Source of the DNA: Rickettsiaceae bacterium
GTDB lineage: Bacteria > Pseudomonadota > Alphaproteobacteria > Rickettsiales > Rickettsiaceae
NCBI GenBank assembly: GCA_024236375.1
Contig: JACKKP010000001.1
Span: 41,001-105,000 of the forward strand
Direction: 5' to 3'
Length of the DNA: 64,000 nucleotides
The notes beneath the pieces are model-generated. The model was not told the DNA's origin. It saw nothing but the letters and a program-made list of their open reading frames with translations, and did no database searches. Position 1 is the stretch's first letter, and each line of letters starts with the position of its first letter. Shown here one piece after another: positions 19,889-29,655 of the stretch. Made by a program: the position numbers and the translations under genes.

Positions 19889-21445
19889 TTATTTGTTTAA
19901 GATTATATCTGATATATCAGCGTCTGGAAAATAATTTTTGATCATATTATAATTTTCTGAATTTTTCACTTTTGCTAGTAATTGTTGTTTTAAGGAGTGA
20001 ATAGATTCAGTTTGTGTAACTGTGACATTCCAATCTTTACCTGACCAATTTTTAAGCAAATTTTTGACTTCATTAAGGTTTTTAGTAGAAATAGTACCTT
20101 TAATATTTGCATTATTATTAGAAAAATTTTCTATTTCTACTTGGTTCATTAATAAATAACATATTTCAATTGCCTGATTTTGTTTACAATATTTTAGAAA
20201 GTCATAAATATTATCAAAACTCGAATTACTCATTTTTTCCCTAGTAGAAGAATGAGTGGATGTTACTATTTCGGTAGATAATTCTTGAGAAACATCTAAT
20301 ATATTTTCAATATCTGGTAAATTATAAGCATAAATAGCTCTGATAATAACCATTTCTGCACATATTAATTCATTATGTGTATGTTTCAATTCTAATACAG
20401 CGTTATTAAATATTTGCCATAATATTGTTAATTTTGACAAAGAAGTACCAATAATTAAATCAGTAATCTCGTTTAAATAATCATTATAAATGGGATTATT
20501 ATAATTATTAATTATTTTATATTTGCAAAGTTCTGCTATAAAAACAGAAATTTCTTGGATCACATTAACTAAATTGCCAGATTTAAAATAAATTTGCTGC
20601 AATAATTCAATAGACGCACGTGGGTTATTTGCAATAATTAACTGTGTGATATTCAAGACCAAATTAGTATCAATTAGACCTAACATTTCTGTGACATCTT
20701 GCGCTTGGATCACATTACCATTTTGCATTTTTAAAACATAAGAAGCTACTTGGTCTAATATAGATATCGCTTCACGTGCTGAACCTTCTGAAACACGAGC
20801 AATAATTTTTAGAGCTTCTTCTTCAGGGCTTAGATTTTCTGCCTGAGAAATTTTACTTATTAATGACAAAATTTCCTGAAAGCTGAATCGTTTTAGATCA
20901 TATCTTTGACATCTTGAAATAACAGTGAGTGGAATCTTTTGTACTTCAGTAGTAGCAAAAATAAATATTACGTGTATTGGTGGTTCTTCAATGATTTTCA
21001 GTAACGCATTAAAAGCATTTTTTGATAACATATGAATTTCATCAATAATGAAAAACTTATATCTACCAAGTAATGGTTTATATTCGGAGCTTTCTATAAT
21101 TTCTCTAATATCATCGATACTAGTTCTGCTAGCAGCATCTAATTCTATAATATCTGGGTGATTATGCGCATTGAAACTATTACAATTAGCACATTGGTCG
21201 CAAGGAAGTGCGACTTGGTCAGTAAAGGTAGGATTAGAACAATTCACTGTTTTTGCAATTATACGTGCCGAAGAGGTTTTACCTATTCCTCTAATTCCAG
21301 TTAATAAATAAGCCTGAAATAAACGATTATGTGAAATACAATGGGATAATGTTTTGGTTAATACTTCTTGGCCCATCAGCTCAGAAAAATTAGCTGGTCT
21401 ATATTTACGTGCAAAAGGTATATATTGTAGTTTCAGAGGAGACAT
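19889..21445 (-). CDS. dnaX: DNA polymerase III subunit gamma/tau
   Basis: Clamp-loader ATPase of the replicase. The N-terminal AAA+ module (about 1-240) shows RKYRPANFSELMGQE, Walker A GIRGIGKTSSAR, a four-cysteine zinc site (CSNP...CDQCANC), FIIDEIHMLSK (Walker B) and the SRCQRYDLKRFS sensor region. A helical collar follows. The tail is short: at 518 residues the protein is shorter than E. coli tau (643). I saw no obvious internal frameshift signal that would make a separate gamma form. It follows the 4.5S RNA gene on the same strand. Confidence 0.96.
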   Translation of the reverse strand: MSPLKLQYIPFARKYRPANFSELMGQEVLTKTLSHCISHNRLFQAYLLTGIRGIGKTSSARIIAKTVNCSNPTFTDQVALPCDQCANCNSFNAHNHPDIIELDAASRTSIDDIREIIESSEYKPLLGRYKFFIIDEIHMLSKNAFNALLKIIEEPPIHVIFIFATTEVQKIPLTVISRCQRYDLKRFSFQEILSLISKISQAENLSPEEEALKIIARVSEGSAREAISILDQVASYVLKMQNGNVIQAQDVTEMLGLIDTNLVLNITQLIIANNPRASIELLQQIYFKSGNLVNVIQEISVFIAELCKYKIINNYNNPIYNDYLNEITDLIIGTSLSKLTILWQIFNNAVLELKHTHNELICAEMVIIRAIYAYNLPDIENILDVSQELSTEIVTSTHSSTREKMSNSSFDNIYDFLKYCKQNQAIEICYLLMNQVEIENFSNNNANIKGTISTKNLNEVKNLLKNWSGKDWNVTVTQTESIHSLKQQLLAKVKNSENYNMIKNYFPDADISDIILNK

Positions 21446-21495
21446 AAGCTCTCAATAGTTGTGATAATTATAAAATTTCCTGAGCAAATGTAGGT

Positions 21496-21581
21496 GCTAG
21501 TGTTAAACCCGCTTAAAAAATATTCTGGCTGCTTCTTCTCAGACCTGACCAACTAAACATCCTAAACGCCAAAACACTAGC
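21496..21581 (-). ncRNA. ffs: signal recognition particle RNA (bacterial 4.5S RNA)
   Basis: Read on the minus strand, the region contains the universally conserved SRP domain IV core: GGTCAGGTCTGAGAAGAAGC followed by AGCC, with the GNRA-type tetraloop GAGA and the asymmetric AGCA side. The outer ends pair perfectly (GCTAGTGTT and AACACTAGC), enclosing one long hairpin of about 86 nucleotides. The ends are set by this outer helix and may extend a few bases further. The RNA binds Ffh and targets membrane proteins to FtsY. It sits 51 bases upstream of dnaX on the same strand, a neighbourhood seen in other alphaproteobacteria. Confidence 0.92.
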
Positions 21582-21619
21582 TATTTTAAAATAAGCATTT
21601 TTATTTTAATGTGCAAGTT

Positions 21620-22297
21620 CTATTTGGCAATTTTAAGCTTTTTATATAAATCTGCTTGGCTAAATCGATCTGGTTCTCCAAATATATCAGGGTTTTGTAA
21701 AATAAATAAACTTTGAGGCATCGCAGCTAATATAAAAGTTTTGTCAAAGGTTAGAATAATATGGTGATCTTCTTCATATATAGTCAATTTTTTTAATTGT
21801 TCAAAATTTTTGTCAAAAACTATCTCACTAATTTTGTCATCTATATTGTTCTGTAATTTGACTATATATTCACCCTCATGATTTTTAATATGTAATATTT
21901 CAAATTGATCTTGGAAATCTGCCTGATCTAACAGTAAAAAATTGAAAGCATTTTCGGAAGTTTTAATCCTTGCAACATATTTCATCTCATAATCATAGAC
22001 AGAAATATAATTTTTATTACCTACAATGAGTAACGGGAAAGGTTCATAATAATTACATCTAAATTTGTAAGGTTTATCAACTAATAGCATCCCCTTGGCG
22101 ATATTTCCATCACTATCTTGTTGGGTAAATTCTATAGCAGCAGTTTTAATATTCGTTATATACCCTGCTATTTTTAATGCTACTTCTAGAAAATTACTTT
22201 CATAATGTTTATTATGCTCATAATTTGCCTGAGCAAAATTGCAAAAAATTATAGTAAATAATACAATAAATACTTTCACCGATTTTTTTGCTAACAT
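21620..22297 (-). CDS. LolA-like outer-membrane lipoprotein carrier
   Basis: 225 residues with a signal peptide (about 1-25, ending NFAQA) followed by a LolA-type half-barrel: IKTAAIEFTQQDSDGNIAKGMLLVDKPYKFRCNYYEP covers the strand pattern in which the outer layer binds lipid tails (about 52-88). LolA shuttles lipoproteins across the periplasm to the outer membrane; LolB may be absent in alphaproteobacteria. It lies 29 bases downstream of pnp. The conserved arginine expected near the lipid cavity is replaced or shifted (KPYKFRC holds both Lys and Arg). Confidence 0.82.
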   Translation of the reverse strand: MLAKKSVKVFIVLFTIIFCNFAQANYEHNKHYESNFLEVALKIAGYITNIKTAAIEFTQQDSDGNIAKGMLLVDKPYKFRCNYYEPFPLLIVGNKNYISVYDYEMKYVARIKTSENAFNFLLLDQADFQDQFEILHIKNHEGEYIVKLQNNIDDKISEIVFDKNFEQLKKLTIYEEDHHIILTFDKTFILAAMPQSLFILQNPDIFGEPDRFSQADLYKKLKIAK

Positions 22298-22326
22298 GAT
22301 AAACCCTTACAATTTTTTGTAATAAA

Positions 22327-24579
22327 TTATTTAAAATATTTTCTTTCAGTTTCCTCTGAATCATCAGTAGAATCTTTAGATTTTTTTATATTCCATTTTT
22401 TACTTACGTCTTTACGCTGCGGATTTTCAGTTTTTTGCTGTTCTTTTTGACCAACAGATATTTCTGGTTCCACTATTTGTGTTGTAGTCACAAGTTCTTG
22501 CTCATTAATATCAGCATTCTTAATAGTCAATTTTGCTTTACCGCGGTCAAAACCTATGATTTTTACCTTAACTTTTTGTCCTTCGGTCAAAACTTTTGCT
22601 ACAGATTCTACTCTTTCATGAGCAATTTCACTTATATGTACAAAACCGTCACGATTACTAGTATAATTAATAAATGCCCCTGCATCCAGAATTTTCACTA
22701 CTGTACCTTCGAATATATCACCAGGTTTTGGATCAATTGCAATAGCTTTTATTTTATCTATTGCAGCTTGAAGACTCTCGCGACCAATTGCTGCTACAGA
22801 GACTTTACCCTCGTCACTAATGTCAATTTTAGCTCCAGTAAGTTCACAAATTTCTTTAATTACTTTTCCACCAGCGCCAATGATTTCTCTAATTTTTTCT
22901 TTCAATACGTGAAATGTTTCTACAATAGGAGCATGAGAACTAATTGCATCACTTGTTGCAATTGCTTTAGCCATTTCGTTTAAGATATGAATACGGCCAT
23001 GTTTTGCTTGAATTAGAGCTTGCTTCATTATGTCAAAGTTAATTCCCGCGACTTTAATATCCATTTGTAATGCAGTGATTCCATCTTGACTTCCTGCAAC
23101 CTTGAAATCCATATCCCCTAAATAATCTTCATCAGCAATAATATCAGATAAAATGATGAAATTATCTTGTTCTTTGATTAACCCCATAGCAATGCCAGCA
23201 ATTGGTGATTTTAAAGGTACACCAGCATTCATCATTGACATTGAGGCTCCACAAATTGTTGCCATCGAAGATGAACCATTACATTCAGTGATTTCAGACA
23301 CTACGCGTATAGTATAGGGAAAATCATTTTTTCTAGGTAAAGATGCTTTGAGTGCACGCCACGCTAATTTACCATGTCCAATTTCTCTCCTACTTGGAGC
23401 ACGCAAAGGTGCTACTTCGCCTACTGAATATGGTGGAAAAATATAATTCAGTAAGAAATTCTCCTTATATTCTCCTGCAATGTTATCAATAATTTGTTCA
23501 TCTTGTCCAGTGCCGAGTGTTGTGGTTGCAATCACTTGAGTTTCACCTCTAGTGAATAATGCTGAACCATGGGTCTTAGGAAATATTGAAGTTTCACACA
23601 TAATTGGTCTAATTCCATCAAGAGCTCTGCCATCAATGCGTTTATGAGTTTTTAATGCACTCTCTCTTAATATCGCTGATTTAACTTCAGAAAAACCAAC
23701 ATATATTTGGTGTGATGTATATTTTTCGTCTTCAGTGAATTTAGCAATTACGTCATCAATAATTGCTTGCATAGCATCCTGCCGTCCTTGCTTAGATTGG
23801 ATTGCAAAAGCTGAGATTATTTGCTCTTTAGCGTAAGCGCCTATTGCGTCTTTGAGTTCTTGTGAACAAATTTCAGTTACTTCTATTTCTTTTTTGCCAA
23901 CAGCTGATTTCAGTTCTTCTATTAGTTGAATTACTGGCTGAAAAGCTTGATGACCAAATTTTACCGCTTCTAACATCTGTATTTCAGACAAGAAATTCGC
24001 TTCTGACTCTACCATCATCACAGATTCTTTAGTGCCAGCGACTACTAAATCTAATTGGCTATCTTCTAATGCTTTTTTGGATGGGTTAAGAACAAATTCA
24101 TTACCAATCATCCCAACTCGTGCTGCTGCAGCAATATCTTTATAAGGGGCACCCGAAATTGCTAATGCAGCAGATGCGCCGATTAAAGCTAAAATGTCAG
24201 TGTTATGTAACGGATCGAAGGAATGAACGGTACATAAAACTTGTATCTCATTTAAAAAATTATGGTCGAATAATGGTCTAAGCGGTCTATCGATTAATCT
24301 TGAAGTCAGCACTTCTTTTTCAGACGCTTTACCCTCTTGTTTAAAAAAACCACCTGGGATTTTACCGGCAGCATAAGTTTTTTCTTGGTAATTAACTGTA
24401 AATGGAAAAAAATTAGCATCGGTTTTTACATTCGCTGCAACAGAAGCTGTACATTGTACAACTGTATCACCCATTTTGACTATTACTGCGCCACTAGCTT
24501 GTCTAGCTATTTTACCTGTTGATAGCTCTAAAGTTTCTCCATTCCACTTTATATTTTTTTTTATTTCGTTAAACATCAA
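22327..24579 (-). CDS. pnp: polyribonucleotide nucleotidyltransferase (PNPase)
   Basis: 3'-to-5' phosphorolytic exoribonuclease that degrades mRNA. The 750 residues hold two RNase PH domains (about 1-230 and 310-545) with the FFRR-like region read here as PGGFFKQEGKASEKEVLTSR, a GSSSMATICGASMSMMNAG segment, and active-site DEDYLGDMDFKVAG. A KH domain (REIIGAGGKVIKEI, about 565) and an S1 domain (PGDIFEGTVVKILDAGAFI, about 625) follow, then a hydrophilic tail. It follows rpsO on the same strand with a 386-base leader containing a 124-bp palindrome (see 24615-24738), suggesting post-transcriptional self-control as known for E. coli pnp. Confidence 0.98.
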   Translation of the reverse strand: MMFNEIKKNIKWNGETLELSTGKIARQASGAVIVKMGDTVVQCTASVAANVKTDANFFPFTVNYQEKTYAAGKIPGGFFKQEGKASEKEVLTSRLIDRPLRPLFDHNFLNEIQVLCTVHSFDPLHNTDILALIGASAALAISGAPYKDIAAAARVGMIGNEFVLNPSKKALEDSQLDLVVAGTKESVMMVESEANFLSEIQMLEAVKFGHQAFQPVIQLIEELKSAVGKKEIEVTEICSQELKDAIGAYAKEQIISAFAIQSKQGRQDAMQAIIDDVIAKFTEDEKYTSHQIYVGFSEVKSAILRESALKTHKRIDGRALDGIRPIMCETSIFPKTHGSALFTRGETQVIATTTLGTGQDEQIIDNIAGEYKENFLLNYIFPPYSVGEVAPLRAPSRREIGHGKLAWRALKASLPRKNDFPYTIRVVSEITECNGSSSMATICGASMSMMNAGVPLKSPIAGIAMGLIKEQDNFIILSDIIADEDYLGDMDFKVAGSQDGITALQMDIKVAGINFDIMKQALIQAKHGRIHILNEMAKAIATSDAISSHAPIVETFHVLKEKIREIIGAGGKVIKEICELTGAKIDISDEGKVSVAAIGRESLQAAIDKIKAIAIDPKPGDIFEGTVVKILDAGAFINYTSNRDGFVHISEIAHERVESVAKVLTEGQKVKVKIIGFDRGKAKLTIKNADINEQELVTTTQIVEPEISVGQKEQQKTENPQRKDVSKKWNIKKSKDSTDDSEETERKYFK

Positions 24580-24614
24580 AATTATCCTATATCTTTACAT
24601 AAAATTACAAATAA

Positions 24615-24738
24615 AGTTTGTAGTTTATTATAGTTAATTAGAGTGAAGCTCGACTAGATGTTTATCATCTTAATATATGGGGTTTGCTCGGGATCCCCTT
24701 AATCAAACCTCAATCTAATTAACCATAAAACTCAAACT
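24615..24738 (-). repeat. long imperfect palindrome in the rpsO-pnp leader
   Basis: A 124-bp inverted repeat. The outer arms AGTTTG / CAAACT, then GTTAATTAGA / TCTAATTAAC, are mirrored with few mismatches. The core contains GGGG at 24679-24682 facing TCCCC at 24694-24698. It would fold into one long hairpin in the transcript and ends 36 bases before the pnp start codon. In E. coli the pnp leader carries an RNase III hairpin used for autoregulation, so the same role is inferred here. A Rickettsia-type palindromic element is an alternative. The rest of the 386-base gap shows no gene. Confidence 0.75.
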
Positions 24739-24965
24739 ATTACACTTATAAATTGAGACAAGGTAACATAAAGCTAAACAGAGAACTATAGTTGATTTAT
24801 CATAAATCTTATAAATTTGCCCATTATATGACTATGGGCACTACCTATAAAGAGTCTAATCTAAAATTATTTAAAATTAACTACTATAAAATATGTTGCA
24901 AGAAATTTTATAATATTAAATTGCGTTTAGGCATTTTATTTTAAAAGACTAAAAGCAAGATTAAA

Positions 24966-25235
24966 TTATTTTCTAATCTCAAGTCTTTGTATTAAATTTA
25001 TATATCTGTCCAAACTACATTTTTTCAGATATTGCAAAAGACTTTTTCTGCGTCCTACCAGAATTAACAAACCTTTTCTTGAAGCAAAATCTTTATGATT
25101 ATTTTTTAAATGCTGAGTAAGATTTTTAATTCTTTGTGTTAATACAGCACATTGCACCTCTACTGATCCAGTATCGTTTTCTGCTAGTGCATATTCTTTT
25201 ATAAGTTCTGCTTTACGCTCTAATGTTATCGACAT
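24966..25235 (-). CDS. rpsO: 30S ribosomal protein S15
   Basis: Primary 16S rRNA-binding protein of the central domain. It shows the family sequence [19 protein letters not shown] (about 23-41), [15 protein letters not shown] and [17 protein letters not shown] core helices. The open frame runs to 25247, but the ATG at 25235 sits 8 bases after a strong GAGGA site and gives the standard 89-residue protein starting MSITLERK, so that start is chosen. It is placed between truB (18 bases upstream) and pnp, the classic truB-rpsO-pnp order. Confidence 0.97.
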   Translation of the reverse strand: MSITLERKAELIKEYALAENDTGSVEVQCAVLTQRIKNLTQHLKNNHKDFASRKGLLILVGRRKSLLQYLKKCSLDRYINLIQRLEIRK

Positions 25236-25253
25236 CGTTTTCCTCATCTATAT

Positions 25254-26141
25254 TTATAAATTAAACACTCTCGAAGACTTAAATCTCTCAGAATATAAGC
25301 TACCAATAGCAATTAGTTTACCATTGGGACCTTTAACCCACGTTTTGTCCAAATCATTTTCTTCGGGAAAAATAACTTTTTGTCCGAAATAAATTTGCTG
25401 AACTTGTACGTCAGTTGCTTCCAATACCGGGATGTCGTCTAGTACAGATTCTATCTTCGAATACTTCGAGCACAACAACTGCATTGCATGCTCAATGCCT
25501 GATTTGAGTAAGTTTGCAACATCTAGAGAATTCTCTAAATTAAACTTACCTACACTCAAGCGGGTTAATTCTATCACATATCCTAAAGTTTTCAATCGTA
25601 AAGATATATCTTCAGCTAAACTTCTAATATAAGTCCCTTTAGAACATGTACAAACATAAGTAGCACTGCGCTTTAAAAGGCAATAATCCACTAATTCTAA
25701 ATTATATATTGTTACTTCACGTTCTGATAAAATCACTTCTTCACCTCGTCGCGCAAGATCATAAGCTCTCTTGCCAGCAATTTTTAAAGCAGAATAAGCG
25801 GGTGGTATTTGTTTAATGGTGCCAGTAAAATCTTTACAAACATCTAAACATTCATCTGGCTCTGGTATATGATTAGTTTTAGCAATAATCTTACCAGCTG
25901 AGTCTGCAGTATCCGTTTTCGCACCAAATTTTATAGTAAATTTATATTTTTTAGGTGCATCCATCAAAAAACAAACTAATTTCGTCGCTTCGCCTACCGC
26001 AATAGGTAACACACCATCTGCTTCTAAATCTAAAGTACCAGTATGACCAACTTTGCTTTGAGGAAATGATCTTTTGACTATGGCTACTGCCTTGGCAGAA
26101 CTAATTCCCTTGGGTTTGTATAAATTTATCCATCCATCCAT
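25254..26141 (-). CDS. truB: tRNA pseudouridine(55) synthase
   Basis: Makes pseudouridine 55 in the T-loop of tRNAs. The 295 residues begin MDGWINLYKPKGISSAKAV and contain the catalytic aspartate in GHTGTLDLEADGVLPI (about 33-48), plus GTIKQIPPAYSALKIAGKRAYDLAR and the SKGTYIRSLAEDIS motif (about 170-184). The C-terminal region is PUA-like. It is followed by rpsO and preceded by queH (8-base gap), making a translation-related operon. Confidence 0.97.
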   Translation of the reverse strand: MDGWINLYKPKGISSAKAVAIVKRSFPQSKVGHTGTLDLEADGVLPIAVGEATKLVCFLMDAPKKYKFTIKFGAKTDTADSAGKIIAKTNHIPEPDECLDVCKDFTGTIKQIPPAYSALKIAGKRAYDLARRGEEVILSEREVTIYNLELVDYCLLKRSATYVCTCSKGTYIRSLAEDISLRLKTLGYVIELTRLSVGKFNLENSLDVANLLKSGIEHAMQLLCSKYSKIESVLDDIPVLEATDVQVQQIYFGQKVIFPEENDLDKTWVKGPNGKLIAIGSLYSERFKSSRVFNL

Positions 26142-26149
26142 AAAAGATT

Positions 26150-26842
26150 TTAGTTAGCTATTTTTTGACTATAAAATTCCTCACCTATAGATATTTCTTC
26201 ACGGCCTTTTGATTTACGCCAATTATTAGTATCTCTTAAAGAGTAAATACAGCCACAATATTCTTGTTTGTAAAATTTCTCTTCTTTGGCAATCTCATAC
26301 ATTCGAGCGCTTCCACCATCTTTTCGCCAGTTAAAAGTCCAGTAAATAATTCCAGGATAATGACTTGCGGCTTTAAGACCACTTTCATTAATCTGCTCCA
26401 TGTCTTTCCAACGAGATATACCTAATGAACTAGTGATGACATTATAACCATTTTCATACCCATATAGGGCAGTGCGTTCAAATCGCATGTCAAAACACAT
26501 ACTGCAGCGTTCCCCACGTTCTGGGGAATGTTCCATACCTTTGGCGCGTGTAAACCAATTTTGCACATCATAATCAGCATCTATAAACTTTATTCCTAGT
26601 TGCGCTGCATAGCGTATATTTTCTTTCTTACGTAACTCATATTCTTTTTTAGGGTGAATATTAGGATTATAGAAAAATATGGTAAGTTCAATACCTGATT
26701 TGTGCATTTTTTCTATTAAAGGTCCCGAACAAGGGGCGCAGCAAGAATGTAGTAATACTTTCTTGTGGCCTCCTGGTACTTCAAATATATTTTCTGAATC
26801 CATAAAATTATTTATTACTGTTGACTGTTGTATAATAAACAA
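26150..26842 (-). CDS. queH: epoxyqueuosine reductase QueH
   Basis: Catalyses the last step of queuosine formation, reducing epoxyqueuosine in tRNA. The 230 residues show the QueH (formerly DUF208) cysteine pattern: [12 protein letters not shown] (about 30-41), [17 protein letters not shown] (about 104-120) and [10 protein letters not shown] (about 196-205), which bind an iron-sulfur cluster and a second metal. QueH is the non-homologous replacement of QueG. The true start may be the methionine of MDSENIF (14 codons in). It lies 15 bases downstream of clpB and 8 bases before truB. Together with queA and tgt (6981-9106) it completes the late pathway. Confidence 0.93.
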   Translation of the reverse strand: MFIIQQSTVINNFMDSENIFEVPGGHKKVLLHSCCAPCSGPLIEKMHKSGIELTIFFYNPNIHPKKEYELRKKENIRYAAQLGIKFIDADYDVQNWFTRAKGMEHSPERGERCSMCFDMRFERTALYGYENGYNVITSSLGISRWKDMEQINESGLKAASHYPGIIYWTFNWRKDGGSARMYEIAKEEKFYKQEYCGCIYSLRDTNNWRKSKGREEISIGEEFYSQKIAN

Positions 26843-26857
26843 TTATGCCTTCAATTA

Positions 26858-29428
26858 CTATGAAAATTTAATTTCTCCTTCTTCAGTATCTAATGTAACT
26901 ACATCTCCTGCTTGATATTTTCTTTCTAATAATTTCTTTGCCAATATATTCTGTATTTTTCTTTGTATTACTCTTTTTAAAGGGCGTGCTCCGTAAGATG
27001 GATCAAATCCCTCTTGTGCTAATTGATCTACTACCTTATCGCTGTACTGGAGTTGTAATTTTTGCTGAGATAAATGATCTGCTAATCTAGCTAGTTGTAT
27101 TTTTACGATTTTCTCCATATGCTCAGGTTTCAATTTGTGAAATAATATAATTTCATCAAGACGGTTTAAAAATTCTGGTTTAAAAGCTGTTTTGACGATA
27201 GACATCACAGATTTATAAACATCGTCATTTTTATTATCATTTTGGGCGTTTATTAAAATTTCTGATCCAAGGTTAGAAGTCAAAATTATAATAGTATTTT
27301 TGAAGTTAATATGATTTCCTTGGCTGTCAGTTAATCGACCTTCATCTAGGATTTGTAACATAATATTAAAAATATCAGGATGAGCTTTTTCGATTTCATC
27401 AAATAATATAATTTGATAAGGACGACGTCTTACTGATTCGCTTAAGGTACCACCTTGTTCATATCCAACATATCCTGGGGGTGCTCCGATTAACTTAGCA
27501 ACAGAATGTTTTTCCATATATTCAGACATATCAAATCTTAGCACTGCATTTTTATCATTAAATAAAAAACTTGCTAAAGCTTTTGTCAATTCGGTTTTTC
27601 CGACACCAGTAGGGCCTAAAAATAGAAACGAACCTAGGGGGCGGTTGATATCTTGTACTCCAGCTCTTGAGCGTCTAATAGCATCACTTATAGCACGTAC
27701 CGCTTCTTCCTGGCCGATAACTCTTTTTTGTAATTCTTCCTCGATAATTAAAAGTTTTTCTATTTCGCTGGTAAAGATTGAATCTAATGGGATACCAGTA
27801 ATTTTTGCAATTAATTCAGCAATATCGTGTTCTGTAACTTTTTCTTTGAAGAATTTTGTTTGTTCAACGCCTTCAGTAGCTTTAATTTTCGCCATAATCT
27901 CTGGGATAATTCCATATTTATATTCGCTGGCTTTGTCAAGTTGACCATTTCTTTCAAATCGCTCGAGGTCATTTTTTGCCTTATCAAGTTCTTCTTTAAG
28001 TTTTTGGGAAGATTGTATTTTATTTTTTTCAGATAACCATTTTGAACTTAAATCCATTGATTCACTTTCTAATTTTGCTAATTCTGCTTGGAGATGAGTA
28101 GCTTTTTCGTTTGAGATACTATCCTTTTCTTTGCTGAGCGCTGATAGTTCAATTTTTATTTGGATAATTTTTCTATCCAACTCATCTAATTTTTCAGGTT
28201 TGCTAGACATCTCAATTTTAAGTCTACTTGCTGCCTCATCTAATAGATCAATTGCTTTATCTGGCAGAAAACGATCAGTAATATAACGATCCGATAAAGT
28301 AGCAGCTGCAATGATTGCTGAATCCGCAATAGTTACACCATGATGGAGTTCATATCGGTCTTTGATACCGCGCATGATTGAAATAGTATCAATAATATTT
28401 GGTTCATTGACATATACTGGCTGAAAACGCCGTGCTAGCGCCGGATCTTTTTCAATATATTTTCTGTATTCATCTAAGGTAGTTGCACCAATGCAATGTA
28501 ATTCGCCACGTGCCAACATTGGCTTAAGTAAATTTGATGCATCCATTGCCCCATCAGTTTTACCAGTACCAATCAATAAATGTACTTCATCGATAAATAA
28601 TATAATTTCACCTGCGGAATTTTTAATTTCATTTAATACCATTTTTAATCTTTCTTCGAATTCTCCACGATATTTTGCGCCAGCAATTAGTGCGCCCATA
28701 TCTAATTCGAAAATTTTGCAGTTTAATAAAGTCTCCGGAACATCTCGCTGATAAACCCTTAACGCTAAACCTTCTATGATAGCAGTTTTTCCTACTCCTG
28801 GCTCACCAATTAATATTGGATTATTTTTTGAACGGCGTGCCAGTACCTGAATAGTTCTGCGAATTTCTTCGTCTCTGCCAATAATCGGGTCAAGTTTTCC
28901 TTGTGCAGCAAGTTGCGTGACATCACGACCATATTTTAGCAATATTTCATAATTATCTTCTGCAGATTCACTATCAGCACTTCTGCCTTTATTCATTTGT
29001 TGGATTAATTTACTGATTGAATCAGAAGTAATTTTCAATTCTGCAAAAATATTTTTTTGCAAGTCGCGATCAAAAGTAAGTGCTTCAAATAGACGTTCAA
29101 CAGGGACGAATTTATCAGAATTAGATTTAGCCAAAGAGCAAGCTTTTTCAAGACATTTTAATATACTGACCGACATGGTAACTTGCCCTGATCCAGTTTC
29201 GAACTGTACTTGAGGAATTTTATCTATTTCGCCTGCTACTTTAATACGTAAATGATCTATATTCACTCCAAGGGTATTTAATATATTAGTGATTATCGAT
29301 TGCTCTTTATCTATTAGACTTGATAAGAGATGGATAGGTAAAATTTGTTGATGATCTTTAGTGACCGCAAGCATCTGAGCGTTTGATATAATATCGCGTG
29401 AAATATTGGTGAATTTATTTATATCCAT
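26858..29428 (-). CDS. clpB: ATP-dependent disaggregase ClpB
   Basis: Hexameric AAA+ chaperone that, with DnaK, pulls proteins out of aggregates. The 856 residues are standard: N-domain (1-140), first nucleotide site [13 protein letters not shown] (about 203-215), Walker [10 protein letters not shown], the coiled-coil middle domain (about 405-525), and second site [13 protein letters not shown] (about 600-612) with [10 protein letters not shown]. There is no IGL/IGF ClpP-binding loop, as expected for ClpB. A GAGG ribosome site precedes the ATG, and a heat-shock-like -35 element (CTTGAAA) lies about 50 bases upstream. Confidence 0.98.
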   Translation of the reverse strand: MDINKFTNISRDIISNAQMLAVTKDHQQILPIHLLSSLIDKEQSIITNILNTLGVNIDHLRIKVAGEIDKIPQVQFETGSGQVTMSVSILKCLEKACSLAKSNSDKFVPVERLFEALTFDRDLQKNIFAELKITSDSISKLIQQMNKGRSADSESAEDNYEILLKYGRDVTQLAAQGKLDPIIGRDEEIRRTIQVLARRSKNNPILIGEPGVGKTAIIEGLALRVYQRDVPETLLNCKIFELDMGALIAGAKYRGEFEERLKMVLNEIKNSAGEIILFIDEVHLLIGTGKTDGAMDASNLLKPMLARGELHCIGATTLDEYRKYIEKDPALARRFQPVYVNEPNIIDTISIMRGIKDRYELHHGVTIADSAIIAAATLSDRYITDRFLPDKAIDLLDEAASRLKIEMSSKPEKLDELDRKIIQIKIELSALSKEKDSISNEKATHLQAELAKLESESMDLSSKWLSEKNKIQSSQKLKEELDKAKNDLERFERNGQLDKASEYKYGIIPEIMAKIKATEGVEQTKFFKEKVTEHDIAELIAKITGIPLDSIFTSEIEKLLIIEEELQKRVIGQEEAVRAISDAIRRSRAGVQDINRPLGSFLFLGPTGVGKTELTKALASFLFNDKNAVLRFDMSEYMEKHSVAKLIGAPPGYVGYEQGGTLSESVRRRPYQIILFDEIEKAHPDIFNIMLQILDEGRLTDSQGNHINFKNTIIILTSNLGSEILINAQNDNKNDDVYKSVMSIVKTAFKPEFLNRLDEIILFHKLKPEHMEKIVKIQLARLADHLSQQKLQLQYSDKVVDQLAQEGFDPSYGARPLKRVIQRKIQNILAKKLLERKYQAGDVVTLDTEEGEIKFS

Positions 29429-29454
29429 AATAACCTCTTTTATGATCTCATAAT

Positions 29455-29485
29455 ATATATTGACATCTGATAAAAAATTTTCAAG
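29455..29485 (-). promoter_or_regulatory. possible heat-shock (sigma-32) promoter of clpB
   Basis: On the minus strand, CTTGAAA (29485-29479) matches the sigma-32 -35 consensus exactly. The region about 13 bases further (TCAATATA) is only a weak match to the CCCAT-type -10 element. The position 27-57 bases before the clpB ATG fits a known regulatory logic. The weak -10 makes this tentative. Confidence 0.4.
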
Positions 29486-29655
29486 TGTTAAGAAATAATT
29501 AAACTCAAGCGCGACCCAAGAAATTATATATTCGGTAAGCTACTATATTGTCCATATTAGTAGCATTAATTATTGCAAAGTAACAAATTGAGCATATTAC
29601 TTCAATATTGATAATTTCCAGAAAATATTACGTTGCTAATCAGAGCAATTGATAA

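Noticed and set aside
22435..22983. 182-codon plus-strand frame opposite pnp
   Set aside because: It is rich in Phe/Tyr/Cys/Asn, the pattern of an antisense shadow, and has no ribosome site. pnp on the other strand is certain.
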